From positions 875,501 to 939,500 of the forward strand of contig NZ_CP108581.1 in assembly GCF_036010665.1 (NCBI RefSeq): a stretch of 64,000 nt of DNA. The letters run 5' to 3'. This document shows positions 27,495-37,203 of the stretch, one piece after another. The position numbers and the translations under genes are program-made. A model generated the notes under the pieces. The model saw nothing but the letters and a program-made list of their open reading frames with translations, was not told where the DNA came from and searched no databases. The first letter of the stretch is position 1. The number at the start of each line of letters is the position of its first letter. The DNA is from Microbispora sp. NBC_01189 (GTDB lineage Bacteria; Actinomycetota; Actinomycetes; Streptosporangiales; Streptosporangiaceae).

Positions 27495-28976
27495 TCAGAA
27501 TCCCTGCGCGAGCCGGTAGTAGGCCTGGTTCCACCGCAGTTCCTTCGCGAACTGCCGGGGAGTGGTCGCCTCGTCGATGACGAGCAGTTCGACGCCGAGC
27601 ATGTCGGCGAAGTCGGTCAGCTCATCCGCCCCGACGGCCGACGACAGCACGGTGTGGTGCGGGGCGCCCGCGGTGATCCAGGACTCGGCGGAGGTGCGCA
27701 GGTCGGGCCGGGGCCGCCAGACGGCCCGCGCGACCGGCAGGGCTGGCAGCGGCTCGGGCGGGGCGACCACGTCGATCTCGTTGGCCACCAGCCGGAACCG
27801 CTCGCCCATGTCGGACAGGCCGACCACCACGGCGGAGCCGGGCTCGGCGTCGAACACGAGCCGGACCGGGTCCTCGCGCCCGCCGATGCCGAGCGGGTGG
27901 ATCTCGCAGGAGGGGGTGTCCGACGCGATCGTCGGGCAGACCTCCAGCATGTGCGCGCCGAGGATGACCTCCTCGCCGGGGGTGAGGTGATAGGTGTAGT
28001 CCTCCATGAAGGAGGTGCCGCCGGGCAGGCCCGCCGACATCACCTTGAGCGTGCGGAGCAGCACCGACGTCTTCCAGTCGCCCTCGCCGCCGAAGCCGTA
28101 GCCGTCGGCCATCAGCCGCTGTACGGCCAGGCCGGGAAGCTGGCGCAACCCGCCGAGGTCCTCGAAGTTGGTGGTGAAGGCCTTGAAGCCGCCGCCCTCC
28201 AGGAAGTGGCGCAGGCCCAGCTCGATGCGCGCCGCGTAGCGCAGCGACTCGTGCCGGTCGCCGCCCACGCGCAGCTCGGGCGCCATCCGGTAGAGGTCGT
28301 CGTACTCCTTGACCAGGGCGGAGACGTCGGCGTCCGAGGCGGCGTCCACGGCCTCGACCAGCTCGTTGACACCGTAGGTGTTCACCGACACCCCGAACCG
28401 CAGCTGCGCCTCGACCTTGTCGCCCTCGGTCACCGCCACGTCGCGCATGTTGTCGCCGAAGCGGGCCAGGCGCAGCGAGCCGACCTCCGCCCGGCCGGCC
28501 GCCGCCCGCGCCCAGGTGCCGATCCGCGCCACCACCGCGGGGTCGCTGACGTGCCCGGCGACGGTCTTGCGCGGCACGCCCAGCCGGGACTGGATGTAGC
28601 CGAACTCGCGGTCGCCGTGGGCCGCCTGGTTGAGGTTCATGAAGTCCATGTCGATGGAGCTCCACGGCAGTTCCACGTTCGCCTGCGTGTGCAGGTGCAG
28701 CAGCGGCTTGCGCAGCGCGTCCAGGCCCGCGATCCACATCTTGGCCGGGGAGAACGTGTGCATCCACGCGATCAGGCCGACGCACTCGTCGTCGGCGTTC
28801 GCCTCCAGGCACACCCGGCGGATCGCCGCCGCGTCGGTGAGCACCGGCCGCCACTCGAGCTCGAACGGCAGGCCCTCGCCGAGGGTCTCGGCGATGCGCT
28901 GGGACTGCTCGGCCACCTGCCGCAGCGTGTCCTCGCCGTACAGGCCCTGGCTGCCGGTCAGGAACCAAAACCTCAC
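27495..28976 (-). CDS. araA: L-arabinose isomerase
   Basis: 493 residues, full family length. Converts L-arabinose to L-ribulose. The N-terminal [31 protein letters not shown] and the metal/catalytic positions in [28 protein letters not shown] and APHHTVLSS are intact. GTG 28976 follows GAGGAG and overlaps the araD stop codon as GTGA, so the two are translationally coupled. Last gene of the arabinose operon. Confidence 0.98.
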   Translation of the reverse strand: MRFWFLTGSQGLYGEDTLRQVAEQSQRIAETLGEGLPFELEWRPVLTDAAAIRRVCLEANADDECVGLIAWMHTFSPAKMWIAGLDALRKPLLHLHTQANVELPWSSIDMDFMNLNQAAHGDREFGYIQSRLGVPRKTVAGHVSDPAVVARIGTWARAAAGRAEVGSLRLARFGDNMRDVAVTEGDKVEAQLRFGVSVNTYGVNELVEAVDAASDADVSALVKEYDDLYRMAPELRVGGDRHESLRYAARIELGLRHFLEGGGFKAFTTNFEDLGGLRQLPGLAVQRLMADGYGFGGEGDWKTSVLLRTLKVMSAGLPGGTSFMEDYTYHLTPGEEVILGAHMLEVCPTIASDTPSCEIHPLGIGGREDPVRLVFDAEPGSAVVVGLSDMGERFRLVANEIDVVAPPEPLPALPVARAVWRPRPDLRTSAESWITAGAPHHTVLSSAVGADELTDFADMLGVELLVIDEATTPRQFAKELRWNQAYYRLAQGF

Positions 28977-29632
28977 AGGTGACTCCTCTGTCCATAGACG
29001 TTCTGATAGCGGTCGTACAAGCTGTCGACGTCGCCGGAGGCGATCGGCAGCGGCTCACCGAGCTGGCGGGAGATGTGGACGGTGCGGGCGACGTCCTCGC
29101 ACATGACGGCGGCCTTGACCGCCGCCTTCGGCGACTCCCCGATGGTGAACACTCCATGGTTCTGCATCAGCACCGCACGGGAACGGTGACCTGTCAAGGT
29201 CTCCACGATCCCCTTGCCGATGTCGTCGTTGCCGATCAGCGCGAACGGCCCGACCGGGATCTCGCCGCCGAACTCGTCGGCCATGGCGGTGAGCACGCAC
29301 GGGATCGCCTCCCCGCGGGCCGACCAGGCCGAGGCGTACGTGGAGTGCGTGTGCACGACGCCGTTCACCTCCGGCATGTGCCGGTAGACGTAGGCGTGCG
29401 CCGCCGTGTCGCTGGAGGGCGCGAGGTCGCCCTCGACGAGATGGCCGTCCAGGTCGCACACCACGATCGACTCGGGCGTCAGGTCGTCGTACGACACGCC
29501 GCTCGGCTTGATGACGAACAGGTCCTCCCCGGGCACCCGGCCCGAGACGTTGCCCGCCGTCCACGCCACCAGGCCGTACCGCACCAGCTCGGCGTGGAGC
29601 CCGCACACGGTCCTGCGCAGTTCTTCGATCAT
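28973..29632 (-). CDS. araD: L-ribulose-5-phosphate 4-epimerase
   Basis: 219-residue class II aldolase-fold enzyme that makes D-xylulose 5-phosphate for the pentose phosphate pathway. Zinc ligands are visible in VVHTHSTYA and MQNHGVF; GNVSGR and [11 protein letters not shown] form the phosphate pocket. ATG 29632 overlaps the araB stop as ATGA, and its own stop overlaps the araA start. Confidence 0.97.
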   Translation of the reverse strand: MIEELRRTVCGLHAELVRYGLVAWTAGNVSGRVPGEDLFVIKPSGVSYDDLTPESIVVCDLDGHLVEGDLAPSSDTAAHAYVYRHMPEVNGVVHTHSTYASAWSARGEAIPCVLTAMADEFGGEIPVGPFALIGNDDIGKGIVETLTGHRSRAVLMQNHGVFTIGESPKAAVKAAVMCEDVARTVHISRQLGEPLPIASGDVDSLYDRYQNVYGQRSHL

Positions 29633-31278
29633 GCACTGGCCTCGTTCCTGATCGCGCGGAGCCGGTGCAGGAGATCACCGTCCGCGAAGTGGTCGTGCAG
29701 CCTCCGGTACTCGGCGTACAGCCGGTCGTAGGCGTCGGCCCGCTCCTTGTCGGGCGCGAACACCGCGGTATCGCGCTTGCCCATCGCCGCCGCGGCGGCG
29801 GTGATGTCGGGGTAGTCCCCGGCGGCGACGGCGGCGTGGATCGCCGAGCCCAGCGCCGGTCCCTGGTCGGAGCCGATCACCGACAGCGGGCGGCGCAGCA
29901 CGTCGGCGTAGATCTGCATGAGGAACCGGTTCTTCAGCAGGCCGCCGGCGACCACGAACTCCTCGACCGGCACCCCGGCGGCCTCGAAGGTCTCCACGAT
30001 CGTGCGTGCGCCGTACGCGGTGGCCTCGATGAGCGCGCGGTAGACGTCCTCGGGGCGGGTGGCGAGCGTCTGCCCGACGACGACCCCCGACAGGGTGTGG
30101 TCGACCAGGACCGAACGGTTGCCGCCGTGCCAGTCGAGCGCGACCAGCCCGTGCTGCCCGACCTTCTGCCCGGCCGCGAGCGAGGTCAGGTACTCGTGCA
30201 GCCCGAGCCCCGCCTCCGCGGCCCGCTCGGCGTACGAGGCGGGCACGCAGTTGTCCACGAACCAGGCGAAGATGTCGCCGACGGCGGACTGGCCCGCCTC
30301 GTAGCCCCACAGCCCGGGGACGATGCCGTCGCGCACGACGCCGCACATGCCGGGCACCTCGGCGAGCTGGTCGGAGCACATGACGTGGCAGGTGGAGGTG
30401 CCCATGATGGCGACCATCTGACCCGGCCGCACGGCGTCGGCCGCGGCCGCGGTGACGTGCGCGTCGACGTTGCCGACCGCGACGGCGATCCCCTCGGGCA
30501 GGCCCGTCCACTCGGCCGCCCGCGCGGTCAGCCGGCCGGCGAGGCCGCCGAGCGGCGCCAGGTCGGCGCCCAGCTTCCCGGCGAAACCCGCGAAGCCGGG
30601 ATTGAGCGCGGCCAGGAAGTCCTCCGACGGGTAGGCGCCGTCCTGGAAGATCCCCTTGTATCCGGCGGTGCAGACGTTGCGGGTCTCCACGCCGGCGAGC
30701 TGCCAGATGATCCAGTCGGCCGCCTCGATCCACCGGTCGGCCAGGCCGTAGAGCTCCGGGTCCTCCTCCAGCAGTTGCAGGCCCTTGGCGAACTGCCACT
30801 CCGAGGAGATCTTGCCGCCGTACCGCGGCAGCCACGGCTCGCCGCGCTCGGCGGCCAGGGCGTTGATCCGGTCGGCGTGGGGCTGGGCCGCGTGGTGCTT
30901 CCAGAGCTTCGGCCAGGCGTGCGGCCGCTCGGGGAAGCGCTCGCACAGCGGGTGGCCGTCGGCGGTGACGGGCAGGATCGTACAGGCGGTGAAGTCGGTG
31001 CCGATGCCGACCACCCGCTCGGCCGGGACCTGCGCGGCGGCCAGGGCCTTCGGCACCGCGTGCCGCAATACGTCGATCCAGTCCGCCGGCGACTGCAGCG
31101 CCCAGTCGGGCCCGAGGCGGACCCCGGAGCCCGGCAGCGCCTCCTCGATCACCCGATGGGCGTACTCGTGGACGGCGCCGCCCACTTCCTCGCCGTCGCT
31201 CACCCGCACCACCACGGCACGGCCGGACAGTGTGCCGTAGTCGACGCCGATGACGTAACGCTCGCTGTTAGCGCTCAC
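29629..31278 (-). CDS. araB: L-ribulokinase
   Basis: 549 residues, FGGY kinase family, phosphorylating L-ribulose. GVDYGTLSGRAVVV is the N-terminal phosphate loop, GNVDAHVTAAAADA and MGTSTCHVM follow, and EEFVVAGGLLKNRFLMQI is the C-terminal FGGY signature region. The start is GTG 31278 with GGAG five bases upstream; a GTG two codons earlier is also in frame. A repressor operator (31266-31279) covers the start codon. Confidence 0.97.
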   Translation of the reverse strand: MSANSERYVIGVDYGTLSGRAVVVRVSDGEEVGGAVHEYAHRVIEEALPGSGVRLGPDWALQSPADWIDVLRHAVPKALAAAQVPAERVVGIGTDFTACTILPVTADGHPLCERFPERPHAWPKLWKHHAAQPHADRINALAAERGEPWLPRYGGKISSEWQFAKGLQLLEEDPELYGLADRWIEAADWIIWQLAGVETRNVCTAGYKGIFQDGAYPSEDFLAALNPGFAGFAGKLGADLAPLGGLAGRLTARAAEWTGLPEGIAVAVGNVDAHVTAAAADAVRPGQMVAIMGTSTCHVMCSDQLAEVPGMCGVVRDGIVPGLWGYEAGQSAVGDIFAWFVDNCVPASYAERAAEAGLGLHEYLTSLAAGQKVGQHGLVALDWHGGNRSVLVDHTLSGVVVGQTLATRPEDVYRALIEATAYGARTIVETFEAAGVPVEEFVVAGGLLKNRFLMQIYADVLRRPLSVIGSDQGPALGSAIHAAVAAGDYPDITAAAAAMGKRDTAVFAPDKERADAYDRLYAEYRRLHDHFADGDLLHRLRAIRNEASA

Positions 31279-31279
31279 A
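31266..31279. promoter_or_regulatory. LacI-type operator at the araB start
   Basis: TGTTAGCGCTCACA differs from the perfect palindrome at 35966 by one base. It covers the araB start codon inside the 45-base gap after the permease gene, so bound repressor could block a local araBDA promoter or act as a roadblock. Confidence 0.75.
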
Positions 31280-31323
31280 AGCACTCCAAACCAGGGAGAA
31301 GGGAGAGGGGACCCGGGCCCGCG

Positions 31324-32310
31324 CTATCTGCGCCTGGCGGTGATCACCCGCTGCAGCAGGATGAAGGCGAACAGGAGCAGGCCGATGAAGATCTTGGTCC
31401 ACCACGAGCTCAGCGTGCCCTCGAAACTGATGATCGTCTGGATCAGGCCGAGCACGAGCACGCCGAGAACGGTGCCGAGCAGGTAGCCGCTGCCCCCGGT
31501 GAGCAGCGTGCCGCCGATGACGACCGCGGCGATCGCGTCCAGCTCCATGCCGACGGCGCTCAGCCCGTATCCCGACAGCGAGTAGAAGGCGAACAGCAGG
31601 CCGCCGAGCGCCGAGCAGAACCCGCTGACGGTGTAGACAGCGATCTTCGTCCGGGCCACCGGAAGGCCCATCAGCAGGGCCGACTGCTCGCTGCCCCCGG
31701 TGGCGTACACGTTGCGCCCGAGCCGGGTGTAGTGCAGCACGTACGCCGCGCCCAGCACGACCACGAGCGCGATCAGCACGCTCGGCGAGACCCACATGTC
31801 GCCGCCGAGGTCGATCCGCGTCTGGGCGATCGCCGTGAACGCCGAGTTCTCGATCGGGATCGAGTCGGTGCTGATCGTGTAGCAGAGGCCGCGGGCGAGG
31901 AACATCCCGGCGAGCGTCACGATGAACGGCTGGATCTCGAAATAGTGGATGATCGCGCCCATGCCCAGGCCGAGCAGCGCGCCGATCACCAGCACCAGGG
32001 CCATGACCCCGAACGCCGGCCAGCCGTCTTTCAGCAGGCTGGCGCTGACCATCGTGGAGAGCCCGACCACCGATCCGACGGACAGGTCGATGCCGCCGGT
32101 GAGGATGACGAACGTCATCCCGACCGCGACGACCAGCAGGAACGCGTTGTCGATGAAGACGTTGAGGACGATCTGCCCGGTGGCGAAGCCCCGGTAGCGG
32201 ATGCCGCCCGCGACGAACATCGCGACGAACAGACCCGCCGTCACCATGACGGGGATGTACTTCTGCGGGACCGTGCGGCGGAGGTCCAGCAGACCGGTGA
32301 CGCTCGTCAT
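31324..32310 (-). CDS. Furanose ABC transporter permease, YjfF-like
   Basis: 328 residues with eight to ten hydrophobic segments. It aligns closely in motif order with E. coli YjfF: FIDNAFLLVVAVGMTFVI, GGIDLSVGSVVGLS, LDAIAAVVIGGTLLTGG and near-terminal GTLSSWWTKIFIG. It forms the membrane channel with the other permease. ATG 32310 overlaps the preceding stop as ATGA. Last transporter gene before araB. Confidence 0.93.
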   Translation of the reverse strand: MTSVTGLLDLRRTVPQKYIPVMVTAGLFVAMFVAGGIRYRGFATGQIVLNVFIDNAFLLVVAVGMTFVILTGGIDLSVGSVVGLSTMVSASLLKDGWPAFGVMALVLVIGALLGLGMGAIIHYFEIQPFIVTLAGMFLARGLCYTISTDSIPIENSAFTAIAQTRIDLGGDMWVSPSVLIALVVVLGAAYVLHYTRLGRNVYATGGSEQSALLMGLPVARTKIAVYTVSGFCSALGGLLFAFYSLSGYGLSAVGMELDAIAAVVIGGTLLTGGSGYLLGTVLGVLVLGLIQTIISFEGTLSSWWTKIFIGLLLFAFILLQRVITARRR

Positions 32311-33353
32311 GCCGAGACCCTCACCTTCTCTTCGGGCACCGGGCTCGGCGCCTGCGGGCGCCTGCGGCGGTGGAACACCTTCTCGCGGAAGGCCGGGGAC
32401 TGCAGCAGGCAGACGATCGTCACCACGAGCGCCTTGAACAGCAGCGTGGTCTCCGGCGGGACGCCGATGGAGTAGATGGTGGTGGTCAGCGTCTGGATGA
32501 TGAGCGCGCCGAGCACCGTCCCGCCGAGCGAGAAGCGGCCGCCCGCCAGGGAGGTGCCGCCGATCACGACGGCGAGGATGGCGTCGAGCTCGATCCACAG
32601 ACCGGCGTTGTTGCCGTCGGCGCTGGAGACGTTCGAGCTGATCATCAGTCCGGCGATGCCCGCGCACAGCCCGCAGAACGCGTACACCGTGATGAGCACG
32701 CCGCGGGCGCTGATGCCCGACAGGCGGCTCGCCTCGGCGTTGCCGCCGACCGACTCGATGAGCAGGCCCAGCGCGAGGCGCCGGGTGAGGAACGCGGTGA
32801 GCGCGAGCACGACCGCCACGATGATGATCGAGAACGGCAGCGTGAGCCAGTAGCCGCCGCCGATCAGCTTGTACGGCGAGCTGTTGACCGTGGTGATCTG
32901 GCCGTCGGTGATGAGCTGGGCCAGCCCGCGCCCGGCGACCATCAGGATCAGCGTGGCGATGATGGGCTGGATGCCGATGCCCGCGACCAGGAGGCCGTTC
33001 CACACGCCGAGCACGGCCGAGAGCGCCAGCGCGATCCCGACCGCTCCGAGGACCCCGCCGATCGAGTTCTGGTCGCCCAGGTCGCTGATGCGCAGACAGG
33101 CCAGCGCGCCGGCGATGGCGACGACCGACCCCACCGACAGGTCGATGCCGCTGGTGGCGATGACCAGCGTCATGCCGATCGAGACGAGGATCAGCGGAGC
33201 GCCGAAGCGGACGATGTCGATGAGGCTGCCGTAGAGGTGGCCGTCCTTCATCTGCACCCGGAAGAAGTTGTCGGTGAAGACGAGGTTGAGCGCCAGCAGG
33301 GCGACCAGGATGACGACGGGCCAGAACAGCCGGTGTCTGAGGAACCGCGTCAT
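32307..33353 (-). CDS. Furanose ABC transporter permease, YtfT-like
   Basis: 348 residues, BPD_transp_2 family. SIGMTLVIATSGIDLSVGSV and LDAILAVVIGGTSLAGG are the conserved membrane motifs of ribose/furanose permeases. The C-terminus is extended and basic. ATG 33353 overlaps the ATPase stop as ATGA, and its own stop overlaps the next permease start, so the three are coupled. Confidence 0.93.
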   Translation of the reverse strand: MTRFLRHRLFWPVVILVALLALNLVFTDNFFRVQMKDGHLYGSLIDIVRFGAPLILVSIGMTLVIATSGIDLSVGSVVAIAGALACLRISDLGDQNSIGGVLGAVGIALALSAVLGVWNGLLVAGIGIQPIIATLILMVAGRGLAQLITDGQITTVNSSPYKLIGGGYWLTLPFSIIIVAVVLALTAFLTRRLALGLLIESVGGNAEASRLSGISARGVLITVYAFCGLCAGIAGLMISSNVSSADGNNAGLWIELDAILAVVIGGTSLAGGRFSLGGTVLGALIIQTLTTTIYSIGVPPETTLLFKALVVTIVCLLQSPAFREKVFHRRRRPQAPSPVPEEKVRVSA

Positions 33354-34861
33354 GAGATGGCTCCGCTCGCGATCGTCTCCGTGAGTCTGTCGGTGGTCAG
33401 GCCCTCGTCGTTGTCCAGCTCGGCGACCAGCCGGCGGTCGCGCAGCACGCCGACCTTGTGGCTGAGCCGCAGCACCTCCTCCAACTCGGCGGAGATGAAC
33501 AGCACGGCCATCCCGCCGTCCGACAGCTCGGCGACCAGACGCTGGATCTCCGCCTTGGCGCCGACGTCGATGCCCCGGGTGGGCTCGTCGAGGATGAGCA
33601 GGCGGGGCTCCAGGATCAGCCAGCGGGCCAGCAGCACCTTCTGCTGGTTGCCGCCGCTCAGGTTCCGGACCAGCTGCTCGGGATTGGCCGGGCGGATGTT
33701 CAGCGCGGAGATGTACTTGTCGACCAGCTCGTCCTGCCTGCGTCGCGGGATCGGCCTGGTCCAGCCCCGGGCCGCCTGCAGCGCCAGGATGACGTTCTCC
33801 CGGACCGTGAGGTCGGGGATGAGCCCCTCCGTCCGCCGGTTCTCCGAGCAGAAAGCGATCTTGCGGGCGACCGCCGAACGGGGCGTGCGCAGGCTGACCG
33901 CCTGACCGTCGATCTTCAGTGCGCCGGTGCCCGCGTGGTCGGCGCCGAACAGCAGCCGGGCGATCTCCGTACGGCCCGAGCCGAGCAGCCCGGCCAGGCC
34001 GACGACCTCCCCCTCGTGGATGGTGAGCGTGAACGGCTCGATCGCACCGGACCGCCCCAGCAGCTCGGCCTCGACCAGCGGCGCGGCCTCATGGGCGGGC
34101 GGGCGGCCCTCCAGCTTCTCCAGGTCGGCCAGCTCGCGGCCGATCATCTTGCCGACCAGCTCGACCTGGCTCAGCTCCTTGGTGAGGTACTCCCCCACGA
34201 GCGTGCCGTTGCGCAGGATCGTCATGCGGTCGGAGATCTCGTAGATCTGGTCGAGGAAGTGCGAGACGAACAGGATCGCGATGCCCTGCTCCTTGAGCCG
34301 GCGCATCACCCGGAAGAGCTGGGCGACCTCCCCCGCGTCCAGGCTGGAGGTGGGCTCGTCCAGGATGAGCACCTTCGCGTCGATGTCCACCGCCCGCGCG
34401 ATCGCGACCATCTGCTGGATGGCCAGCGAGTACGACGACAGCGGCGCCGACACGTCGAGGTCGAGGTCGAGACGGGAGAGGATCTCCTCCGCCCGGCGGC
34501 GCGTCTTCTTCCACTGGATCCGGCCGAGCCGGCGCGGCTCACGGCCGATGAAGATGTTCTCCGCCACCGAGAGGTTGGCGCAGAGGTTGACCTCCTGGTA
34601 GACGGTGCTGATGCCCGCCTGCTGGGCGGCCAGCGGGCTGGAGAAGGCGACCCGCCTTCCCTCCAGCTCGATCTCGCCGGCGTCGATGTCGTAGACGCCG
34701 GTCAGCACCTTGATGAGCGTCGACTTGCCGGCGCCGTTCTCACCCATCAGGGCGTGCACCTCTCCCGGCAGCAGCCGGAAGTCGACGTCGTCCAGCGCCT
34801 TCACGCCGGGGAACTGCTTGCCGATCCCGCTCATCCGCAGGATCGGCGCGGGCGCGGCCAT
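33350..34861 (-). CDS. Double-domain sugar ABC ATPase (YtfR/AraG/RbsA type)
   Basis: 503 residues with two nucleotide-binding domains. Domain 1 (about 7-245) has Walker A GENGAGKST and Walker B VLILDEPTSSL with a degenerate signature (SYSLAIQQM). Domain 2 (about 260-500) has a degenerate Walker A (GLLGSGRTE) but an intact LSGGNQQK and LLILDEPTRGIDVG. This asymmetry is normal for pentose importers. Start ATG 34861 follows GAGAGGGG. A 12-bp intercistronic hairpin separates it from the binding-protein gene. Confidence 0.95.
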   Translation of the reverse strand: MAAPAPILRMSGIGKQFPGVKALDDVDFRLLPGEVHALMGENGAGKSTLIKVLTGVYDIDAGEIELEGRRVAFSSPLAAQQAGISTVYQEVNLCANLSVAENIFIGREPRRLGRIQWKKTRRRAEEILSRLDLDLDVSAPLSSYSLAIQQMVAIARAVDIDAKVLILDEPTSSLDAGEVAQLFRVMRRLKEQGIAILFVSHFLDQIYEISDRMTILRNGTLVGEYLTKELSQVELVGKMIGRELADLEKLEGRPPAHEAAPLVEAELLGRSGAIEPFTLTIHEGEVVGLAGLLGSGRTEIARLLFGADHAGTGALKIDGQAVSLRTPRSAVARKIAFCSENRRTEGLIPDLTVRENVILALQAARGWTRPIPRRRQDELVDKYISALNIRPANPEQLVRNLSGGNQQKVLLARWLILEPRLLILDEPTRGIDVGAKAEIQRLVAELSDGGMAVLFISAELEEVLRLSHKVGVLRDRRLVAELDNDEGLTTDRLTETIASGAIS

Positions 34862-34897
34862 AGCGGAGCCCCTCTCTCGTCCTCATCACTGTCGCGG

Positions 34898-34930
34898 CAC
34901 CGGGCCGCCCCGGGAAGAGGCGGCCCGGTG
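34898..34930 (-). terminator. Intercistronic hairpin after the binding-protein gene
   Basis: Perfect 12-bp stem CACCGGGCCGCC/GGCGGCCCGGTG with a 9-base loop and no T run. Likely a partial terminator or an mRNA-end stabiliser that leaves more binding protein than membrane parts (inference). Confidence 0.65.
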
Positions 34931-34949
34931 AGGAAAGCAGTGCTTACGA

Positions 34950-35945
34950 TCAGTACTGGCGGTTGGGCAGGGCCTCCTTGGCCTGCTCCTGGGTGAAGGT
35001 GGTCTCCTCGGTCACCACGCGCGGCGGAACCTGCTCGCCCTTGACGACCTTCTTCGCGAGGTCCATCAGCTGGGGGCCAAGCAGCGGGGAGCACTCGACG
35101 ATGTAGTTGATCTTTCCGTCGGCGAGGGCCTGCATGCCGTCGTGCACCGCGTCAACGGTGATGATCTTGATGTCCTTGCCCGGGACCTTGCCCGCGCCCT
35201 CGATCGCCTCGATGGCGCCGAGGCCCATGTCGTCGTTGTGCGCGTAGAGCACGTCGATCTTGGGGTTGGACTTGAGGAAGGCCTCCATGACCTCCTTGCC
35301 CTTGGCCCGGGTGAAGTCGCCGCTCTGCGAAGCGATGACCTTGAACTTCGGATCGGCCGAGATGACGTCGCCGAAGCCCGCCTTGCGGTCGTTGGCGGGC
35401 GCCGAGCCGGTGGTGCCCTGCAGCTCGACGATGTTCACCGTGTCCTTGCTGTCCTTGTACTCGTCGACCAGCCACTGGCCGGCCTTCTTGCCCTCCTCGA
35501 CGAAGTCGGAGCCGAGGAAGGTCTTGTACAGGCTGGTGTCCTTGGAATCCACGGCCCGGTCGGTCAGGATGACCGGAATCTTCGCGGTCTGGGCTTCCTT
35601 GAGCACGGTGTCCCAGCCCGACTCCACGACCGGCGAGAAGGCGATCACGTCGACCTTCTGCTGGATGTAGGAGCGGATGGCCTTGATCTGGTTTTCCTGC
35701 TTCTGCTGGGCGTCGGAGAACTTCAGGTCGACGCCGGCCTCCTTGGCCGACTCCTGGACGGACTTGGTGTTGGCGGTACGCCAGCCACTCTCCGCGCCGA
35801 CCTGCGAGAAGCCCATAACGATCTTGTCGTCGCCACCGCCGGACGAGCCGCCGCTGGCCGACGTGTCGCCGTCGCCACCGCCACATCCGGCCATCGTCAG
35901 GGCGGTAGCGCCCGCCAGGATCAGTGCCGAGATCCTCTTCAACAC
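34950..35945 (-). CDS. Furanose-binding lipoprotein, YtfQ-like
   Basis: 331 residues. An N-terminal signal with lipobox LTMAGC, so it is anchored to the outer face of the membrane. The mature part closely follows E. coli YtfQ, which binds galactofuranose and arabinofuranose: GFSQVGAESGWR, QQKQENQIKAIRS, ILTDRAVDSKD, VELQGTTGS and SQSGDFTRAKGKEVMEAFL. Linkage to araBDA argues for L-arabinose in its furanose form. GTG 35945 has AAAGGA eight bases upstream. A perfect operator lies 20 bases before the start. Confidence 0.94.
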   Translation of the reverse strand: MLKRISALILAGATALTMAGCGGGDGDTSASGGSSGGGDDKIVMGFSQVGAESGWRTANTKSVQESAKEAGVDLKFSDAQQKQENQIKAIRSYIQQKVDVIAFSPVVESGWDTVLKEAQTAKIPVILTDRAVDSKDTSLYKTFLGSDFVEEGKKAGQWLVDEYKDSKDTVNIVELQGTTGSAPANDRKAGFGDVISADPKFKVIASQSGDFTRAKGKEVMEAFLKSNPKIDVLYAHNDDMGLGAIEAIEGAGKVPGKDIKIITVDAVHDGMQALADGKINYIVECSPLLGPQLMDLAKKVVKGEQVPPRVVTEETTFTQEQAKEALPNRQY

Positions 35946-35965
35946 TGGGGGGATCCTTTCATCGC

Positions 35966-35979
35966 TGTTAGCGCTAACA
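35966..35979. promoter_or_regulatory. LacI-type operator before the transporter-ara operon
   Basis: TGTTAGCGCTAACA is a perfect 14-bp palindrome. It sits between the repressor stop and the binding-protein start, next to a TTGATC -35-like box (about 36000-36005), where it would overlap the -10 region. Confidence 0.85.
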
Positions 35980-36024
35980 CAGGTCAGGTGGTCAGCGCCG
36001 ATCAATTGGTTGATTTCCGTACGG

Positions 36025-37047
36025 CTAGCGCACGCCGGTCGTGCTTCCCCTTCGTACGAACTGGGGAGGCACCACGAGCCGTTCATAGGGCAACGGCTCG
36101 TTCGACTCGATCTGCCGGAGCAGCACGTCGATGCTGCGCCTGCCGACGGCCCCGAAGTCCTGTCTTATGGTGGTGAGCGGTGGGGAGAAGAACTCCGACT
36201 CAGGGATGTCGTCGAAGCCCACGATGCTGATCTGCTCGGGGACCTTCACCCCCTCCTCCGTGAACGCCCGCAGCAGGCCGAGCGCCATCTGGTCGTTGGC
36301 GACGAACACCGCGGTGACGTCGCCGACCATCGCGGCGAGGTGCTTTCCGGCCTGGTAGCCCGATCGAGGACTCCAGTCTCCGGTCAGCAGGTCGGGTACG
36401 CGGCGCCCCGCCTCGGTCAGCACCGCGCGCCAGCCCTCACATCGCCCTTCGGCCTCCAGCCAGTCAGCGGGGCCGCTGACATGCCAGACGGTCTCGTGGC
36501 CGAGGCCGAGCAGGTGCGAGGTCGCCAGCCTGGCTCCCTCGACCTGGTCGACGCTCACCACGGAGACGTCGCCCTGATGCCAGCCCTCGACGGCCACGGC
36601 GGGCATGCCCGCCGGCAGGTCGTCGAGCGCACGGGCCGCCGATCGCTGCGGAGCGACGACGACGATGCCGTCGACGCCCTGCTCGGCGAGGTAGCCGATC
36701 GCGTCGTTCACGCCGGCCCTGTCAATGGTCCGCAGGCTCACGATGCTCACGAAGTAGCCCGCGTCCCTGGCGGCCTGCTCGATTCCGTATACCGTGCTCG
36801 CCGGGCCGTACAGCGTCGTATCGAAGCTGACGACGCCGAGCGTGCGCGAGTGCTTGGTGACCAGTGCCCGGGCGACGAGGTTGCGGCGGTATCCGAGCTG
36901 GTCGATGGCCCGCATGACCCGGGTGCGGGTCTCTGCGCGGACGTTCGGGTGATCGTTGAGCACCCGCGAGACCGTCTGGTGCGACACTCCGGCCAGCCTG
37001 GCCACGTCGGCCATGACGGGCGGGCGGCGCTCGACGCTGGGTCCCAC
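36025..37047 (-). CDS. LacI-family arabinose repressor (AraR-type)
   Basis: 340 residues. N-terminal LacI HTH (MADVARLAGVSHQTVSRVLN) and hinge, then a periplasmic-binding-like sensor with GVVSFDTTLYGPAST, VFVANDQMALGLLRAF and GFDDIPESEFFSPPLTTIRQD. It is the natural owner of the five 14-bp operators around the ara genes, including one in front of itself. Arabinose as inducer is inferred. GTG 37047 has GAGAGGAG five bases upstream. A paralogue lies at 40396. Confidence 0.93.
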   Translation of the reverse strand: MGPSVERRPPVMADVARLAGVSHQTVSRVLNDHPNVRAETRTRVMRAIDQLGYRRNLVARALVTKHSRTLGVVSFDTTLYGPASTVYGIEQAARDAGYFVSIVSLRTIDRAGVNDAIGYLAEQGVDGIVVVAPQRSAARALDDLPAGMPAVAVEGWHQGDVSVVSVDQVEGARLATSHLLGLGHETVWHVSGPADWLEAEGRCEGWRAVLTEAGRRVPDLLTGDWSPRSGYQAGKHLAAMVGDVTAVFVANDQMALGLLRAFTEEGVKVPEQISIVGFDDIPESEFFSPPLTTIRQDFGAVGRRSIDVLLRQIESNEPLPYERLVVPPQFVRRGSTTGVR

Positions 37048-37077
37048 GGTCGCTCCTCTCAACTGCTTGGCAAGAAC

Positions 37078-37091
37078 TGTGAGCGTTAACA
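37078..37091. promoter_or_regulatory. LacI-type operator before the repressor gene
   Basis: TGTGAGCGTTAACA, 31 bases upstream of the repressor GTG; it matches the perfect site at 35966 at 12 of 14 positions. Suggests autoregulation. Confidence 0.75.
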
Positions 37092-37203
37092 CAACCCTGC
37101 GTCAAGGAGGTCGCCGGTCACGGTCCGGTTACGCCGAAACATCCTGGTAACACCTTATTGACGGACATGCCGCATGGACCTTTACTGATGACCGAAACTC
37201 GGC

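Noticed and set aside
29665-32475. 936-codon open frame antisense to araB and the permease
   Set aside because: A mirror frame caused by high GC at third codon positions; composition is Arg/Asp/Val/His-rich without any domain, and the opposite strand has clear enzymes.
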